Assembly (NCBI RefSeq): GCF_002386445.1
Contig: NZ_DGIR01000034.1
Span: 41,135-105,134 of the forward strand
Origin: Pseudomonas sp. UBA4617
GTDB lineage: Bacteria; Pseudomonadota; Gammaproteobacteria; Pseudomonadales; Pseudomonadaceae
Reading direction: 5' to 3'
Length of the DNA: 64,000 nucleotides
Part shown: piece by piece, positions 1 through 9,409 of the stretch
How the letters are laid out: each line of letters starts with the position of its first letter
Numbering within the stretch: the first letter of the stretch is position 1
Translations under genes and position numbers: made by a program
Notes under the pieces: generated by a model
The model's database searches: none
What the model saw: only the letters and a program-made list of their open reading frames with translations
Told to the model about the DNA's origin: nothing

Positions 1-1
1 C

Positions 2-574
2 TCCGCCGTGGCCTTCGCCACCATCCTCGCCGTGGTTGCCGGCCTGGCGTTGTCGGGAGCTTCGGCCGTATCTCACGACCTGTATGCCTGCGTAATACGC
101 CAGGGCCAGGCCAGCGAACAGGAGGAAATGCGCGTGTCGCGCCTGGCCACCCTGCTGATCGGTCTGCTGGCGGTGATCCTCGGCCTGCTGTTCGAGTCGC
201 AGAACATCGCCTTCCTCTCCGGGCTGGTACTGGCGGTGGCCGCCTCGGTCAACTTCCCGGTACTGCTGCTCTCGATGTTCTGGAAAGGCCTGACCACCCG
301 TGGCGCGGTGTGCGGCAGCATGGCCGGGCTGCTCTCGGCGGTGCTGCTGGTCGTCCTGGGGCCGGCGGTGTGGGTCAACGTGCTGCATCACGAACGCGCG
401 CTGTTCCCATACAGCAACCCGGCGTTGTTCTCCATGAGCCTGGCGTTCCTCGGCGCCTGGGTGTTTTCGGTCACCGACAGCTCCGAACGGGCCAGCCAGG
501 AACGTGGCCGCTACCTGGCGCAGTTCATCCGCTCCATGACCGGAATCGGCGCTGCTGGCGCCAGCAAGCACTGA
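2..574 (+). CDS. Sodium:solute symporter (ActP-like permease of the phenylacetate cluster), C-terminal part
   Basis: This is the C-terminal part of a sodium:solute symporter (SSS family, acetate permease-like); the 5' end lies outside the window and the frame is open to base 2. The visible ~190 residues hold the conserved stretch ALSGASAVSHDLYACVIR typical of ActP-like carriers, followed by several hydrophobic segments (roughly residues 45-65, 67-95, 100-125 and 140-155 of the visible part) and a short polar cytoplasmic tail. It lies 18 bp before an OprD-type porin and then paaZ. That trio matches the permease/porin/PaaZ end of the P. putida phenylacetate catabolon, so the substrate is probably phenylacetate. 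The family assignment is firm; the substrate is inferred from context only. Confidence 0.85.
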   Translation, partial: SAVAFATILAVVAGLALSGASAVSHDLYACVIRQGQASEQEEMRVSRLATLLIGLLAVILGLLFESQNIAFLSGLVLAVAASVNFPVLLLSMFWKGLTTRGAVCGSMAGLLSAVLLVVLGPAVWVNVLHHERALFPYSNPALFSMSLAFLGAWVFSVTDSSERASQERGRYLAQFIRSMTGIGAAGASKH

Positions 575-592
575 CTCCAAGGAAGAACAACC

Positions 593-1846
593 ATGTCGGC
601 TAGAACAACAACAATGAACCGCACACACTTGCTGTCGGCCGCCTGGCTGGCGAGCCTCACCCTGCCGTTGCCGGCGCTGGCGGACTTCGTCGGTGACAGC
701 CACGCCCGCCTGGAGCTGCGCAACCACTACCTCAACCGCGACTTCCGCCAGAGCAACGCAGCGCAGGCCAAGGCCGAGGAATGGGGCCAGGGCTTCACCG
801 CCAAGCTGGAGTCGGGTTTCACCGAGGGCCCGCTTGGCGTTGGCCTCGACGCCATGGGGCAGTTGGGGATCAAGCTCGACTCCAGCCGCGACCGCCGCAA
901 CACTGGCCTGCTACCCTTTGGCCCGAACAGCCATGAACCGGTCGACAACTACAGTGAATTGGGCCTGACCGGCAAGCTGCGGCTGGCCAAGAGCACCCTG
1001 CGTGTAGGCACCCTGCAACCGATCCTGCCGGTGGTGGTGTACAACGATACCCGCCTGCTGGCCTCCACCTTCCAGGGCGGGCTGTTGAACAGCCAGGACC
1101 TCGCCGGCCTGACCCTCAATGCCGGCCGCCTGACCCAGGCCAACCTGCGTGACTCCTCAGGCCGCGATGACATCGGCTACGGCGCCGCCAGCAGCGACCA
1201 CCTGGACTTCGGCGGCGGCAGCTATGCCATTACCGCTGGAACCAGCGTCAGCTACTACTACGCCAAGCTCGAGGACATCTACCGCCAGCAGTTCGTAGGC
1301 CTGGTCGATACCCGGCCGCTGGGCGAGGGCCTGAGCCTGCGCACCGACCTGCGCTATTTCGATAGCCGCGAAGACGGCGCCGAACGTGCCGGCACCATCG
1401 ATAACCGCAACTTCAACGCCATGTTCACCCTCGGCGTGCGGGCCCACAAGTTCACCGCCACGTGGCAACAGATGTCCGGCGACAGCGCATTCCCGTTCGT
1501 CAACGGCGGCGATCCGTTCACCGTCAACCTGGTTACCTACAACACCTTCACCCGCGCCGGGCTGGACTCCTGGCAGCTGCGCTACGACTACGACTTCGTC
1601 GCCATGGGCATTCCCGGCCTGAGCTTCATGACCCGCTACACCGACGGCCGCCACGCCGAAACCGCCACGCTCAGCAACGGCCGTGAGCGCGAGCGTGACA
1701 CCGACATCACCTACGTCATCCAGAGCGGCCCGTTCAAGGACGTCAGCCTGCGTTGGCGCAACGTCACCTTCCGCTCCGGCAATGGCCTGACCAACGCCGT
1801 GGACGAAAACCGCCTGATCATCGGCTACACCCTGGCGCTGTGGTAA
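593..1846 (+). CDS. OprD-family outer-membrane porin (phenylacetate-associated)
   Basis: A 417-residue outer-membrane protein of the OprD family, which forms an 18-stranded substrate-specific channel. The first ~30 residues form a signal peptide (hydrophobic core followed by LPALA, then DFVGDSHARLELRNHYLNR, the usual OprD start of the mature chain). Alternating amphipathic strands continue to the end, which closes with LIIGYTLALW, an aromatic C-terminal residue as expected for BAM-dependent insertion. I chose ATG 593 because AAGGAAG lies 8-9 bases upstream; ATG 614 is a possible alternative. It sits between the permease and paaZ, so it probably admits phenylacetate or related aromatic acids (the PhaK role in P. 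putida U). Specificity is inferred. Confidence 0.88.
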   Translation: MSARTTTMNRTHLLSAAWLASLTLPLPALADFVGDSHARLELRNHYLNRDFRQSNAAQAKAEEWGQGFTAKLESGFTEGPLGVGLDAMGQLGIKLDSSRDRRNTGLLPFGPNSHEPVDNYSELGLTGKLRLAKSTLRVGTLQPILPVVVYNDTRLLASTFQGGLLNSQDLAGLTLNAGRLTQANLRDSSGRDDIGYGAASSDHLDFGGGSYAITAGTSVSYYYAKLEDIYRQQFVGLVDTRPLGEGLSLRTDLRYFDSREDGAERAGTIDNRNFNAMFTLGVRAHKFTATWQQMSGDSAFPFVNGGDPFTVNLVTYNTFTRAGLDSWQLRYDYDFVAMGIPGLSFMTRYTDGRHAETATLSNGRERERDTDITYVIQSGPFKDVSLRWRNVTFRSGNGLTNAVDENRLIIGYTLALW

Positions 1847-1882
1847 CAGCGCCCCTTACCTCTGTACAGCATGGAGAACAGC

Positions 1883-3940
1883 ATGTCTGCCGCCCCTACC
1901 CTGCAAAGCTTCATCGCCGGCCGCTGGCTCGGCCAGCACGGCGCCCAGGCCTTGCGCAGCGCCCTCGACGGCCACGTGCTTGCCTATAGCCACGAGGAAC
2001 GCCCGGACTTCGCCGAGGCCGTGGATTTCGCCCGGGCCCGCGGCATCGCCAGCCTGATGGCCATGGACTTCCAGCAACGCGCCGCGCGCCTGAAAGCCCT
2101 GGCCCTGTACCTGGCCGAGCGCAAGGAGCAGCTCTACGCCCTGTCCCACCACAGCGGCGCCACCCGTGCCGACAGCTGGATCGACATCGAAGGTGGCAAT
2201 GCCACGCTGTTCTCCTATGCCGGCTTCGGCAGCCGCGAGTTGCCCTCGGGCAACCTGGTCCACGAAGGCCCGGCCATCCCGCTGGGCAAGCAAAGTCACT
2301 TTGCCGGCAGCCACATCCTGGTGCCGCGCGCCGGCGTGGCGGTGCATATCAATGCCTTCAACTTCCCCATCTGGGGCATGCTGGAGAAGTTCGCGCCAAC
2401 GTTCCTGGCCGGCATGCCCTGCATCGTCAAGCCAGCGACCTCGACCAGCTACCTGACCGAGGCCGTGGTGCGCCTGATGCACGCCTCCGGCCTGTTGCCG
2501 GAGGGCAGCCTGCAACTGGTGGTCGGCAGTACCGGCGACCTGCTCGACCGCCTGCAAGGCCAGGATGTGGTGACCTTCACCGGCTCTGCCGACACCGCCG
2601 CCAAGCTGCGTGTCACGCCGAACCTGGTGCGCAATTCGGTGCCGTTCACCGCTGAAGCCGACTCGCTGAACTGCGCCATTCTCGGCCCGGACGTGACCCC
2701 GGACAGCGAGGAATTCGAGCTGTACATCAAGGAAGTGGTGCGGGAAATGACCACCAAGGCCGGGCAGAAGTGCACCGCCATCCGCCGTGCCATCGTACCG
2801 GCCAGACACATCGATGCCGTTGCCACGCGCCTGCGCGAGCGGCTCGCCAAGGTGGTGGTCGGCGATCCTTCGCTGGAAGGCGTGCGCATGGGCGCCCTGG
2901 CCTCTCATGACCAGCAGCACGATGTCGCCGAGCGCGTGCGCAGCCTGTTGCAGAGTTGCGACCAGCTGTTCGGCGCCAGTGACGGTTTTGCGCCGCGTGG
3001 CGAAGGCGTGGCCGAAGGTGCGTTCTTCGCCCCGACCCTGCTGCAGGCGCGCGACCCGCATGCCGAGGGTGGGGCCCACGATATCGAAGCGTTCGGCCCG
3101 GTCAGTACGCTGATGGCCTATGACGACCTCGACGAAGCCCTGGTGCTGGCCGCCCGTGGCAAAGGCAGCCTGGTGGCCACCCTGGTCACCGCTGACCGTG
3201 GCGTCGCCGCCAAGGCCATCCCGGTCGCTGCTGCCTGGCATGGCCGCCTGCTGGTGCTCGACCGCGAAGCGGCCAAGGAGTCCACCGGCCACGGCTCGCC
3301 ACTGCCGCAACTCAAGCACGGTGGCCCGGGGCGTGCCGGTGGCGGTGAAGAGCTGGGCGGCCTGCGCGCAGTCAAGCACTACCTGCAGCGCGCGGCGGTG
3401 CAGGGTTCGCCGAGCATGCTCACGGCAGTTACCGGCGAGTACGTGCGCGGTGGCGCAGTGATCGAAAGCGAAGTACACCCGTTCCGCCGTTACTTCGAGC
3501 AGCTGCGCATCGGCGAATCGCTGCTCACCCACCGCCGTACCGTGACCGAAGCCGACCTGGTCAACTTCGGCTGCCTGTCGGGCGACCACTTCTACATGCA
3601 TTTCGACGAAATCGCCGCCAGGCAGTCGCAGTTCGGCAAGCGCATCGCCCATGGTTACTTCGTGTTGTCGGCGGCCGCCGGGCTGTTCGTGTCCCCGGGT
3701 GCGGGGCCGGTATTGGCCAACTACGGCCTGGATACCCTGCGCTTCATCAACCCGGTAGGCATCGGCGATACCATCCAGGCACGCCTGACCTGCAAGCGCA
3801 AGATCGACCAGGGCAAGACCAGCCCGCTGGGGCAACCGCAAGGCGTGGTGGCATGGGACGTGGAGGTGACCAACCAGCTGGGTGAGCTGGTGGCGAGCTA
3901 CGACATTCTGACCCTGGTGTTGAAACAGCCGGCAGCATGA
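1883..3940 (+). CDS. paaZ: PaaZ: oxepin-CoA hydrolase / 3-oxo-5,6-dehydrosuberyl-CoA semialdehyde dehydrogenase
   Basis: A bifunctional ring-cleavage enzyme of phenylacetyl-CoA degradation, also called PaaN or PhaL. It opens oxepin-CoA and oxidises the resulting semialdehyde. The 685 residues are close to E. coli PaaZ (about 680). Residues ~1-520 are an aldehyde dehydrogenase domain with the catalytic cysteine in GQKCTAIRRA and the general-base glutamate in FTAEADSLNC. Residues ~535-685 are a MaoC-like hotdog hydratase with SGDHFYMHFDE and GKRIAHGY, where the Asp/His pair of the hydrolase acts. ATG 1883 is preferred over the in-frame ATG 1871 because GGAG lies 6 bases before it and nothing precedes 1871. 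It is the last gene of the operon and is followed by a strong terminator. Confidence 0.93.
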   Translation: MSAAPTLQSFIAGRWLGQHGAQALRSALDGHVLAYSHEERPDFAEAVDFARARGIASLMAMDFQQRAARLKALALYLAERKEQLYALSHHSGATRADSWIDIEGGNATLFSYAGFGSRELPSGNLVHEGPAIPLGKQSHFAGSHILVPRAGVAVHINAFNFPIWGMLEKFAPTFLAGMPCIVKPATSTSYLTEAVVRLMHASGLLPEGSLQLVVGSTGDLLDRLQGQDVVTFTGSADTAAKLRVTPNLVRNSVPFTAEADSLNCAILGPDVTPDSEEFELYIKEVVREMTTKAGQKCTAIRRAIVPARHIDAVATRLRERLAKVVVGDPSLEGVRMGALASHDQQHDVAERVRSLLQSCDQLFGASDGFAPRGEGVAEGAFFAPTLLQARDPHAEGGAHDIEAFGPVSTLMAYDDLDEALVLAARGKGSLVATLVTADRGVAAKAIPVAAAWHGRLLVLDREAAKESTGHGSPLPQLKHGGPGRAGGGEELGGLRAVKHYLQRAAVQGSPSMLTAVTGEYVRGGAVIESEVHPFRRYFEQLRIGESLLTHRRTVTEADLVNFGCLSGDHFYMHFDEIAARQSQFGKRIAHGYFVLSAAAGLFVSPGAGPVLANYGLDTLRFINPVGIGDTIQARLTCKRKIDQGKTSPLGQPQGVVAWDVEVTNQLGELVASYDILTLVLKQPAA

Positions 3941-4048
3941 TCGCTGCCACTGGTCGGCATCTGCCTCGATGCGAACGATCGTCCCCCGCGTCATCGGGTT
4001 CTGATGGCATGAGGGGTGGTCAATGGCTTCGCCTCTCACTCCTGTGTT

Positions 4049-4075
4049 GGCCCGCCGGCCTGGCGGGCCTTTTTT
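4049..4075 (+). terminator. Rho-independent terminator after paaZ
   Basis: A perfect 8-bp GC stem (GGCCCGCC / GGCGGGCC, loop GGCCT) is followed immediately by six T residues. It lies 109 bp after the paaZ stop and before the small gene at 4094, so it ends the phenylacetate transcript. Confidence 0.85.
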
Positions 4076-4093
4076 ACTGCAATGGAGAAGGGC

Positions 4094-4264
4094 ATGAACG
4101 ACAAGCAGTGGCTGGGCGGCGGGAATGTGCAGGATGACTGGCCGGAACTGGCGCCGGACGAGCGCAGTGACAAAGTGGACGATCCCGATACCGACCCCAA
4201 TCTGACGGATGACGAGCAGAATCGGCCTGGGGTACCCGCCAGCGATCCCGAATCCGGGGCTTGA
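4094..4264 (+). CDS. Small acidic, probably disordered protein (56 aa)
   Basis: A hypothetical protein of 56 residues with no family I can name. The chosen ATG at 4094 has GGAGAAGGG just upstream (4084-4092), better than the further-upstream in-frame ATG that would read through the paaZ terminator. The product is rich in Asp, Glu and Pro (for example DDPDTDPNLTDDEQ), has no hydrophobic segment and looks intrinsically disordered. It starts only ~20 bp after the terminator, so its promoter must overlap that region. It converges with the next gene at 4291. Small acidic proteins of this kind are common and poorly studied in Pseudomonas; a real gene is likely but its function is unknown. Confidence 0.6.
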   Translation: MNDKQWLGGGNVQDDWPELAPDERSDKVDDPDTDPNLTDDEQNRPGVPASDPESGA

Positions 4265-4290
4265 ACGGCCGGTGTATCGGCGAGCCGGTC

Positions 4291-4560
4291 TCAGGCGGTA
4301 GTGACAGGGTCTTGCAGCGGCTGGCCAGGCTTGCTGCCGGAGGCCCGCCAGCTCACATCCGTCACCCCATAGCGCTCGGCCATGGGTTTGCTTACCTTGC
4401 GGATCTTTTCGCGGCCGAACTTGGGAATGATGCCGATACCGGCGTCGCAGCTGGCCCAATGCCAGGCTTCGGCATTGTCCATCCGTTCCAGGCGGATGAT
4501 GAAGCTGCGCTGCTTGCCATGTAACCGGTAGTCGATGATGTACAACTGCGGATTAGGCAT
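4291..4560 (-). CDS. Conserved Pseudomonas hypothetical protein (DUF6555-like)
   Basis: An 89-residue basic, probably cytoplasmic protein beginning MPNPQLYIIDYRLHGKQR. It contains the pattern RLERMDNAEAWHWASCDAGIG and a C-terminal half with GREKIRKVSKPMAERYGVTDV. GAGGAGGGCC precedes the ATG on the minus strand at good spacing. I recall short proteins of this pattern as a Pseudomonas-restricted domain of unknown function (DUF6555), but I could not check this. It has no signal peptide or membrane segment and is transcribed convergently with the small acidic gene at 4094. Function unknown. Confidence 0.72.
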   Translation of the reverse strand: MPNPQLYIIDYRLHGKQRSFIIRLERMDNAEAWHWASCDAGIGIIPKFGREKIRKVSKPMAERYGVTDVSWRASGSKPGQPLQDPVTTA

Positions 4561-4651
4561 CGCGTGGCCCTCCTCTTTTCCATGGATGACTTCGTGTTGA
4601 GTCGAGCGCGCCGCGAAGATTCAAAAAGATTGTGAAACGCTTCGCATGAAA

Positions 4652-4682
4652 GATGGCCCGGCGCAACGTGCGCCGGGCCATC
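4652..4682. terminator. Perfect 14-bp hairpin, probable terminator of the KGG gene
   Basis: GATGGCCCGGCGCA and its exact reverse complement are separated by three bases (ACG). On the minus strand it lies 22 bp after the end of the KGG-repeat gene and is followed by a short TTT, so it probably ends that transcript. The T run is weak; its strength comes from the stem. Confidence 0.6.
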
Positions 4683-4704
4683 GCTGCTGTTGCCAGCCGC
4701 TGCG

Positions 4705-4914
4705 CTACTGGTTGCGACCGCCGCCGTGGCTGTTCTGCCCACCTTTGCGGCCTGCTTCCGAGGCGCGTTCGCGGTCATTGGCGAAGTTGCCGCCGGAGGC
4801 CTGGCCACCTTTCTGCCCGGCGCGGGACGCTTTTTCGCGGTCGTTGGCGAAGTTGCCCGGGTTGGTTTCCTTGGTGCCGCCACGTTGGCTGGTTTGATCT
4901 TGATCGCGAGCCAT
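4705..4914 (-). CDS. KGG-repeat stress-induced protein (YciG-like)
   Basis: A 69-residue, very hydrophilic protein with two copies of the module GNFANDRE(K/R)AS(x)AG(x)KGG, at roughly residues 21-40 and 43-60. This is the KGG repeat of the YciG/ConB family, associated with stationary phase, osmotic stress and RpoS in enterics. The start at 4914 (MARDQDQTSQRGG) is chosen because GGAGAAACGAC precedes it. It is monocistronic, with a hairpin after it. A paralogue with one and a half repeats lies at 25124-25300. The family is clear; the molecular function is unknown. Confidence 0.82.
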   Translation of the reverse strand: MARDQDQTSQRGGTKETNPGNFANDREKASRAGQKGGQASGGNFANDRERASEAGRKGGQNSHGGGRNQ

Positions 4915-5178
4915 GTCGTTTCTCCTTGCGGTTGGAATGGAAGTCACGGTCCGTTTACCGTGCCTTTACTCCGAACCCAAGCGGCGCTGTGCGGTCATTC
5001 CAGTTGCGGGTTTGCGGACGAGTGGCGCCAAATGACCGGTAGGTCGCAAATTGGCGCACTGCCTTTTAATCCTCTGTCCACCCCCTCGCGATTGCCGCGC
5101 CAGGCTGCCTATAATGGCATCTCACAAGCCCGGCGATGCGTCGATGGGCCTTCTGTCAGGTCTGTACAAGGCACCGCC

Positions 5179-8100
5179 ATGAAGTCGACTGCTAACCAGC
5201 CCGCCTCGCCGCAAAATCCCAACCTGAGCCCCAGCCACCTGGACTTTCCCGTGGTCGGCATAGGCGCCTCGGCAGGTGGCCTCGAGGCCTTGTGCACGTT
5301 GTTCCGGCAAATGCCGACCGATTCGGGCATGGCATTCGTCATCGTCCTGCACCTGTCGCCCGACCACCAGAGCGTGGCCGATCGCATCCTCCAGGAAACC
5401 ACCACTATGCCGGTGCGCCAGGTGACCGAGCCGGTGCCGATCGAGCGCAACCATGTTTACGTGATATCGCCCGCCAACTGCTTGTCGACCAACGACGGTT
5501 ACCTGCGGGTAACGCCGGCCAATCGGCGGCGCGGTGACCATGTGGCCATCGACCTGTTCTTTCGTGACCTGGCTGACGTGCACAAGGACCATGCTTTCTG
5601 TGTGGTGCTGTCCGGTAGCGGAGCCGATGGCGCGGTCGGGCTGTCGCGCATCAAGGAACAAGGCGGCGTCACGCTGGTACAGGCGCCCGATGACGCGCAG
5701 TACGACAGCATGCCGCGGGCGGCCATCGACACGGGTATGGTCGATATCATCCTGCCGGTTGCGGAAATTCCACAGAAACTGCTGGAGCTATGGCAGAACG
5801 CTTCTCGGGTGAAGCTGCCGCGGATCGATGACGATACCCTGCCGCCGGCGCTGGGCACCCGGGCAGGCGACGCGCAGGCGTCCGAGCCGTTGCTCGAGGA
5901 GATTCTCCTGCAACTGCGCAGTGTCACCGGGCATGACTTCCAGCATTACAAGCGTGCCACCGTGCTCCGGCGTATCGAGCGCCGCCTGCACGTGACCGGG
6001 CAAGCCGACCTTGGCGCTTACCTGCGCTTTTTGGAACAGCATCGCGAAGAGGCGACTGCGCTGTTGGCCGACATGCTGATCGGTGTCACCAACTTCTTCC
6101 GCGACCGCGAGGCCTTCGAGGCGCTGGAACGCCATGTGCTGCCGCAGCTGGTCAGCCAGCCCGAGCCCGCCGAGGGCGCGAGCGAAATACGCATCTGGTC
6201 TGCTGGATGCTCCACCGGCGAAGAGGCCTACAGCCTGGCCATGCTCGCCTGCGAGCAACTGGCCATGGAGCAGCGCGACAGCCAGGTCCAGGTATTTGCC
6301 ACCGACCTGGATGAGCGGGCGATCGGTGTCGCCCGCGCCGGTTCCTATCCGGAGGCGATCGTCACCGACGTTCCGCCTTCGCGACTGCGCCAGTTCTTCG
6401 TCAAGGAAGACCAGCACTACCGGGTACGCAAGGAAATTCGCGAGAAGGTCCTGTTCGCCCGGCACAACCTGTTGTCCGATCCGCCGTTCTCGCAAATCGG
6501 CCTGATCGTCTGCCGTAACCTGCTGATCTATCTCGACCGCGAGATCCAGGAGGACATCCTGCAGATGTTCCATTACGCCTTGCGGCCGGGGGGATATCTG
6601 TTCCTGGGCTCGGCAGAGTCCGCCGACCTGGCAGGTGAACTGTTCGCCGTGGTCGACAAGCGCAACCGTATCTACCGTGCCCGCGACGTGAGTGCGTTGG
6701 GTCGCCGCTCAGGCCGCCAGTTGCCGGGGCCGGACATCAACCGCCTGCCCCAGGCTGCCGGCAGGCAGGACAAACCCGGGCGCAAACCCGCCTACGCCGA
6801 GGTGCACCACCGGGCGTTGGCCCGTCGGACACCGCCCAGCCTCATCATCGACGGCGAAGGTACCATCCTGCACCTGAGCGAGGGTGTCGGGCGCTTCATG
6901 CAACTGGCGGGCGGCGAACTCAGCCGCAACCTGTTGAACCTGGTGCTGCCAAGCTTGCGCCTGGCCCTGCGCAGCACCTTGTTCCAGGCCCGCCAGGGGA
7001 CTGAAGCAATAACCTCCCGGCCGGTGGAGCTGGACGAAAGTTCCGAGCGGGTGCAGGTGGAAATCACCGTGCAGCCGCACAAGGATGAAGTGAGCGCTGG
7101 CGAGTACCTGCTGGTGGTATTCGAAGCGCACGCCGCTGGCCCGTCGTTGCCCAACGCCGAGTCGATCCGCCAGACCGACAGCATGGTGTTGCACAACCTC
7201 GAGCGCGAGCTGCAGCGCACCCGCCTGCAGTTGCAGGAAACCATCGAACAATGGGAAATCTCCAGCCAGGAACTGACCGCCTCCAATGAAGAAATGCAGG
7301 CGATCAACGAGGAACTGCGCTCCGCCAGCGAAGAGCTGGGCACCAGCAAGGAAGAGCTGCAGTCGATCAACGAGGAACTGCTGACGGTCAACTTCGAGCT
7401 GAAGAACAAGGTCGAGGAAACCGACAAGGTCAACGACTATCTCAGCAACCTGATCGCCAGCACCGATATCGCCACGGTCTTCGTCGACCGCAACCTGCAT
7501 ATCCGCTGGTTCACCCCGCGCGCCACCGACCTGTTCAACATGCTGCCGGTCGACACCGGCCGCTCGCTGCTCGACATCACCCATCGGCTCGACTACCCCG
7601 CGCTGGCCAATGATGCCCGCACCGTGGCCCAGGGCGAACACATCATCGAACGCGAGGTCGGCGGCCATGACCAACGCTGGTACCTGGCGCGGTTGCTGCC
7701 GTACCGTTCGAGCGAGCAGGACATCGATGGCACGGTGCTGACCTTCATCGACATCAGCAAGAGCCGGGCGGCCGAGGAGCGCGTGCGCCTGGGTGAGGAG
7801 CGCATGCGCGTGGTGGCCGAGAGTACCCATGACTTCGCCATCATCCTGCTCGACGAACAGGGCCTGGTCACCGACTGGAACACCGGCGCCAGCCTGATGT
7901 TCGGCTACGGCAAGGCTGACGTGCTGGGCCAGCATTACCGCCTGATCTTCACCGAAGAGGACCGTGCCCACGGCGTTCCCGAACAGGAGCTGCATGCAGC
8001 CCGGGTCAACGAACGTGCCCAGGACGAGCGCTGGCACGTGCGCAAGGATGGCAGCCGGTTCTACTCCAGCGGCGAGATATCCCAGCTCAAGGGCAGTACC

Positions 8101-9318
8101 CTGCGCGGGTTCGTCAAGATCGCCCGCGACCTCACGGGGCACAAGCGCCTGCACGACGAGCAGAGCAAGCAGCTGGCCGAGTCGCAGAGCAACAGCCACA
8201 TGAAGGACGAGTTCTTCGCCATCATGTCGCATGAACTCAAGCATCCGCTCAACCTGATCCAGCTCAACGCGGAAATCCTCCGGCGTTTGCCGACGGTCGC
8301 CCAGACTGCAGCGGCGAGCAAGGCAGTGAAGGCCATTCGCGAGGCCGTCAGCAGCCAGGCGCGAATCATCGATGACTTGCTCGATGTCGCACGCATTCGT
8401 ACCGGCAAGCTGAAGCTGAAGACCGCGCCGGTGGATATCTGCGCCATTCTGCAGGGCATCCATGCGTTGGTGCAGAGCGAGCAACCTGCCTGTCATGTGG
8501 CGTTGGAGCTGCCGGCTGATGGTTTGCCCTTGTTCATCGACGGCGACAGCACACGGCTGGAACAGGTGGTCTGGAACCTGCTCAACAATGCGCTCAAGTT
8601 TAGCCCGGTGGGCGGGCTTATCCGCCTGGTGCTGAGCCATGATGAAGCACAGGTGTGGTTGCGCGTCATTGACCAGGGGGTTGGCCTGCCGGCGGACAGC
8701 CTGGAGCATATTTTCGACCTGTTCAGCCAGGCCACGCCGCAAATGGGCAACCACTCGCGTGAAGGCCTGGGCATCGGCCTGTCCCTGGTCCGCCAACTGG
8801 TCGAAGCACACGGAGGCAGTGTCCACGCGGATTCGGCGGGCATCGGCCAGGGCTGTACGTTCACCGTCAGCCTGCCGCTATTGGAAGCGGGTCGGCGGCC
8901 AGCCGCGGCGCCAGCGGATGCCGCAACCGACGGCCGCCTGAGTGGCATCCACGTATTGTTGGTGGATGACTCGCCGGACGTGCTGGAAGTGATGCAGCAG
9001 TTGCTGGAGATGGAGTGCGCCCAGGTCAGCGCCTTCACTGACCCGCGTCAGGCGCTGGAAGCGGCCGCGGCCAGCACCTACGACATCATCCTGTCGGACA
9101 TCGGCATGCCGGTCATGGATGGCCACGCCTTGATCAAGGCCCTGCGCGGTCTCAGCCACCTGCAGACCACCCCGGCGATCGCGTTGACGGGCTATGGCGC
9201 CAGTGCCGACCAGCACAAATCACGCCAGTCGGGGTTCGACCGGCACTTGAACAAACCGGTCGGTTACGACGAGTTGGTCGAGGCGATCGAAACCTTGCAT
9301 GGGTCCGAACCCTACTGA
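5179..9318 (+). CDS. CheB-CheR-PAS-histidine kinase-receiver hybrid sensor protein
   Basis: A 1379-residue cytoplasmic signalling protein. Domains in order: CheB-type methylesterase (~20-205; GIGASAGG with Ser31, His58 in VLHLSPDH, Asp ~150 in SGSGADGA); CheR-type SAM methyltransferase (~225-490; ATDLDERAIG and VCRNLLIYLD); a linker with a coiled coil rich in EELRSASEEL-like heptads (~680-750); two PAS domains (~755-870 and 875-990); HisKA with the phospho-acceptor in SHELKHP (~1016); HATPase (GLGIGLSLVRQLVEAHGG); and a C-terminal receiver with the phospho-Asp in LSDIGMPVMDG (~1306). ATG 5179 is the only start that opens directly into the CheB domain; the open frame upstream crosses the KGG gene. 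There are no membrane segments, so the signal is probably internal. The role of linking methylation enzymes to phosphotransfer is unproven. Confidence 0.9.
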   Translation: MKSTANQPASPQNPNLSPSHLDFPVVGIGASAGGLEALCTLFRQMPTDSGMAFVIVLHLSPDHQSVADRILQETTTMPVRQVTEPVPIERNHVYVISPANCLSTNDGYLRVTPANRRRGDHVAIDLFFRDLADVHKDHAFCVVLSGSGADGAVGLSRIKEQGGVTLVQAPDDAQYDSMPRAAIDTGMVDIILPVAEIPQKLLELWQNASRVKLPRIDDDTLPPALGTRAGDAQASEPLLEEILLQLRSVTGHDFQHYKRATVLRRIERRLHVTGQADLGAYLRFLEQHREEATALLADMLIGVTNFFRDREAFEALERHVLPQLVSQPEPAEGASEIRIWSAGCSTGEEAYSLAMLACEQLAMEQRDSQVQVFATDLDERAIGVARAGSYPEAIVTDVPPSRLRQFFVKEDQHYRVRKEIREKVLFARHNLLSDPPFSQIGLIVCRNLLIYLDREIQEDILQMFHYALRPGGYLFLGSAESADLAGELFAVVDKRNRIYRARDVSALGRRSGRQLPGPDINRLPQAAGRQDKPGRKPAYAEVHHRALARRTPPSLIIDGEGTILHLSEGVGRFMQLAGGELSRNLLNLVLPSLRLALRSTLFQARQGTEAITSRPVELDESSERVQVEITVQPHKDEVSAGEYLLVVFEAHAAGPSLPNAESIRQTDSMVLHNLERELQRTRLQLQETIEQWEISSQELTASNEEMQAINEELRSASEELGTSKEELQSINEELLTVNFELKNKVEETDKVNDYLSNLIASTDIATVFVDRNLHIRWFTPRATDLFNMLPVDTGRSLLDITHRLDYPALANDARTVAQGEHIIEREVGGHDQRWYLARLLPYRSSEQDIDGTVLTFIDISKSRAAEERVRLGEERMRVVAESTHDFAIILLDEQGLVTDWNTGASLMFGYGKADVLGQHYRLIFTEEDRAHGVPEQELHAARVNERAQDERWHVRKDGSRFYSSGEISQLKGSTLRGFVKIARDLTGHKRLHDEQSKQLAESQSNSHMKDEFFAIMSHELKHPLNLIQLNAEILRRLPTVAQTAAASKAVKAIREAVSSQARIIDDLLDVARIRTGKLKLKTAPVDICAILQGIHALVQSEQPACHVALELPADGLPLFIDGDSTRLEQVVWNLLNNALKFSPVGGLIRLVLSHDEAQVWLRVIDQGVGLPADSLEHIFDLFSQATPQMGNHSREGLGIGLSLVRQLVEAHGGSVHADSAGIGQGCTFTVSLPLLEAGRRPAAAPADAATDGRLSGIHVLLVDDSPDVLEVMQQLLEMECAQVSAFTDPRQALEAAAASTYDIILSDIGMPVMDGHALIKALRGLSHLQTTPAIALTGYGASADQHKSRQSGFDRHLNKPVGYDELVEAIETLHGSEPY

Positions 9319-9409
9319 CCATCCATCCTTTTTTGCCAGGGTAAACACAACGTTCATTGCGCTTCGGGTGACTAATTCCCTATAGGAATAGCGTCACCGA
9401 GGAGTGTGC

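Noticed and set aside
1856..4459. An 867-codon open frame on the minus strand
   Set aside because: It runs antisense through paaZ and its terminator, has no family-like segment and has the Ala/Gly/His/Gln-rich look of a high-GC shadow frame.
4690..5178. N-terminal extension of the CheB-CheR kinase into 4690-5178
   Set aside because: It would cross the opposite-strand KGG gene and adds no conserved sequence; the ATG at 5179 opens directly into the CheB domain.
6709..8826. A 705-codon minus-strand open frame
   Set aside because: It is antisense to conserved kinase and PAS domains; the plus-strand protein has intact motifs throughout.
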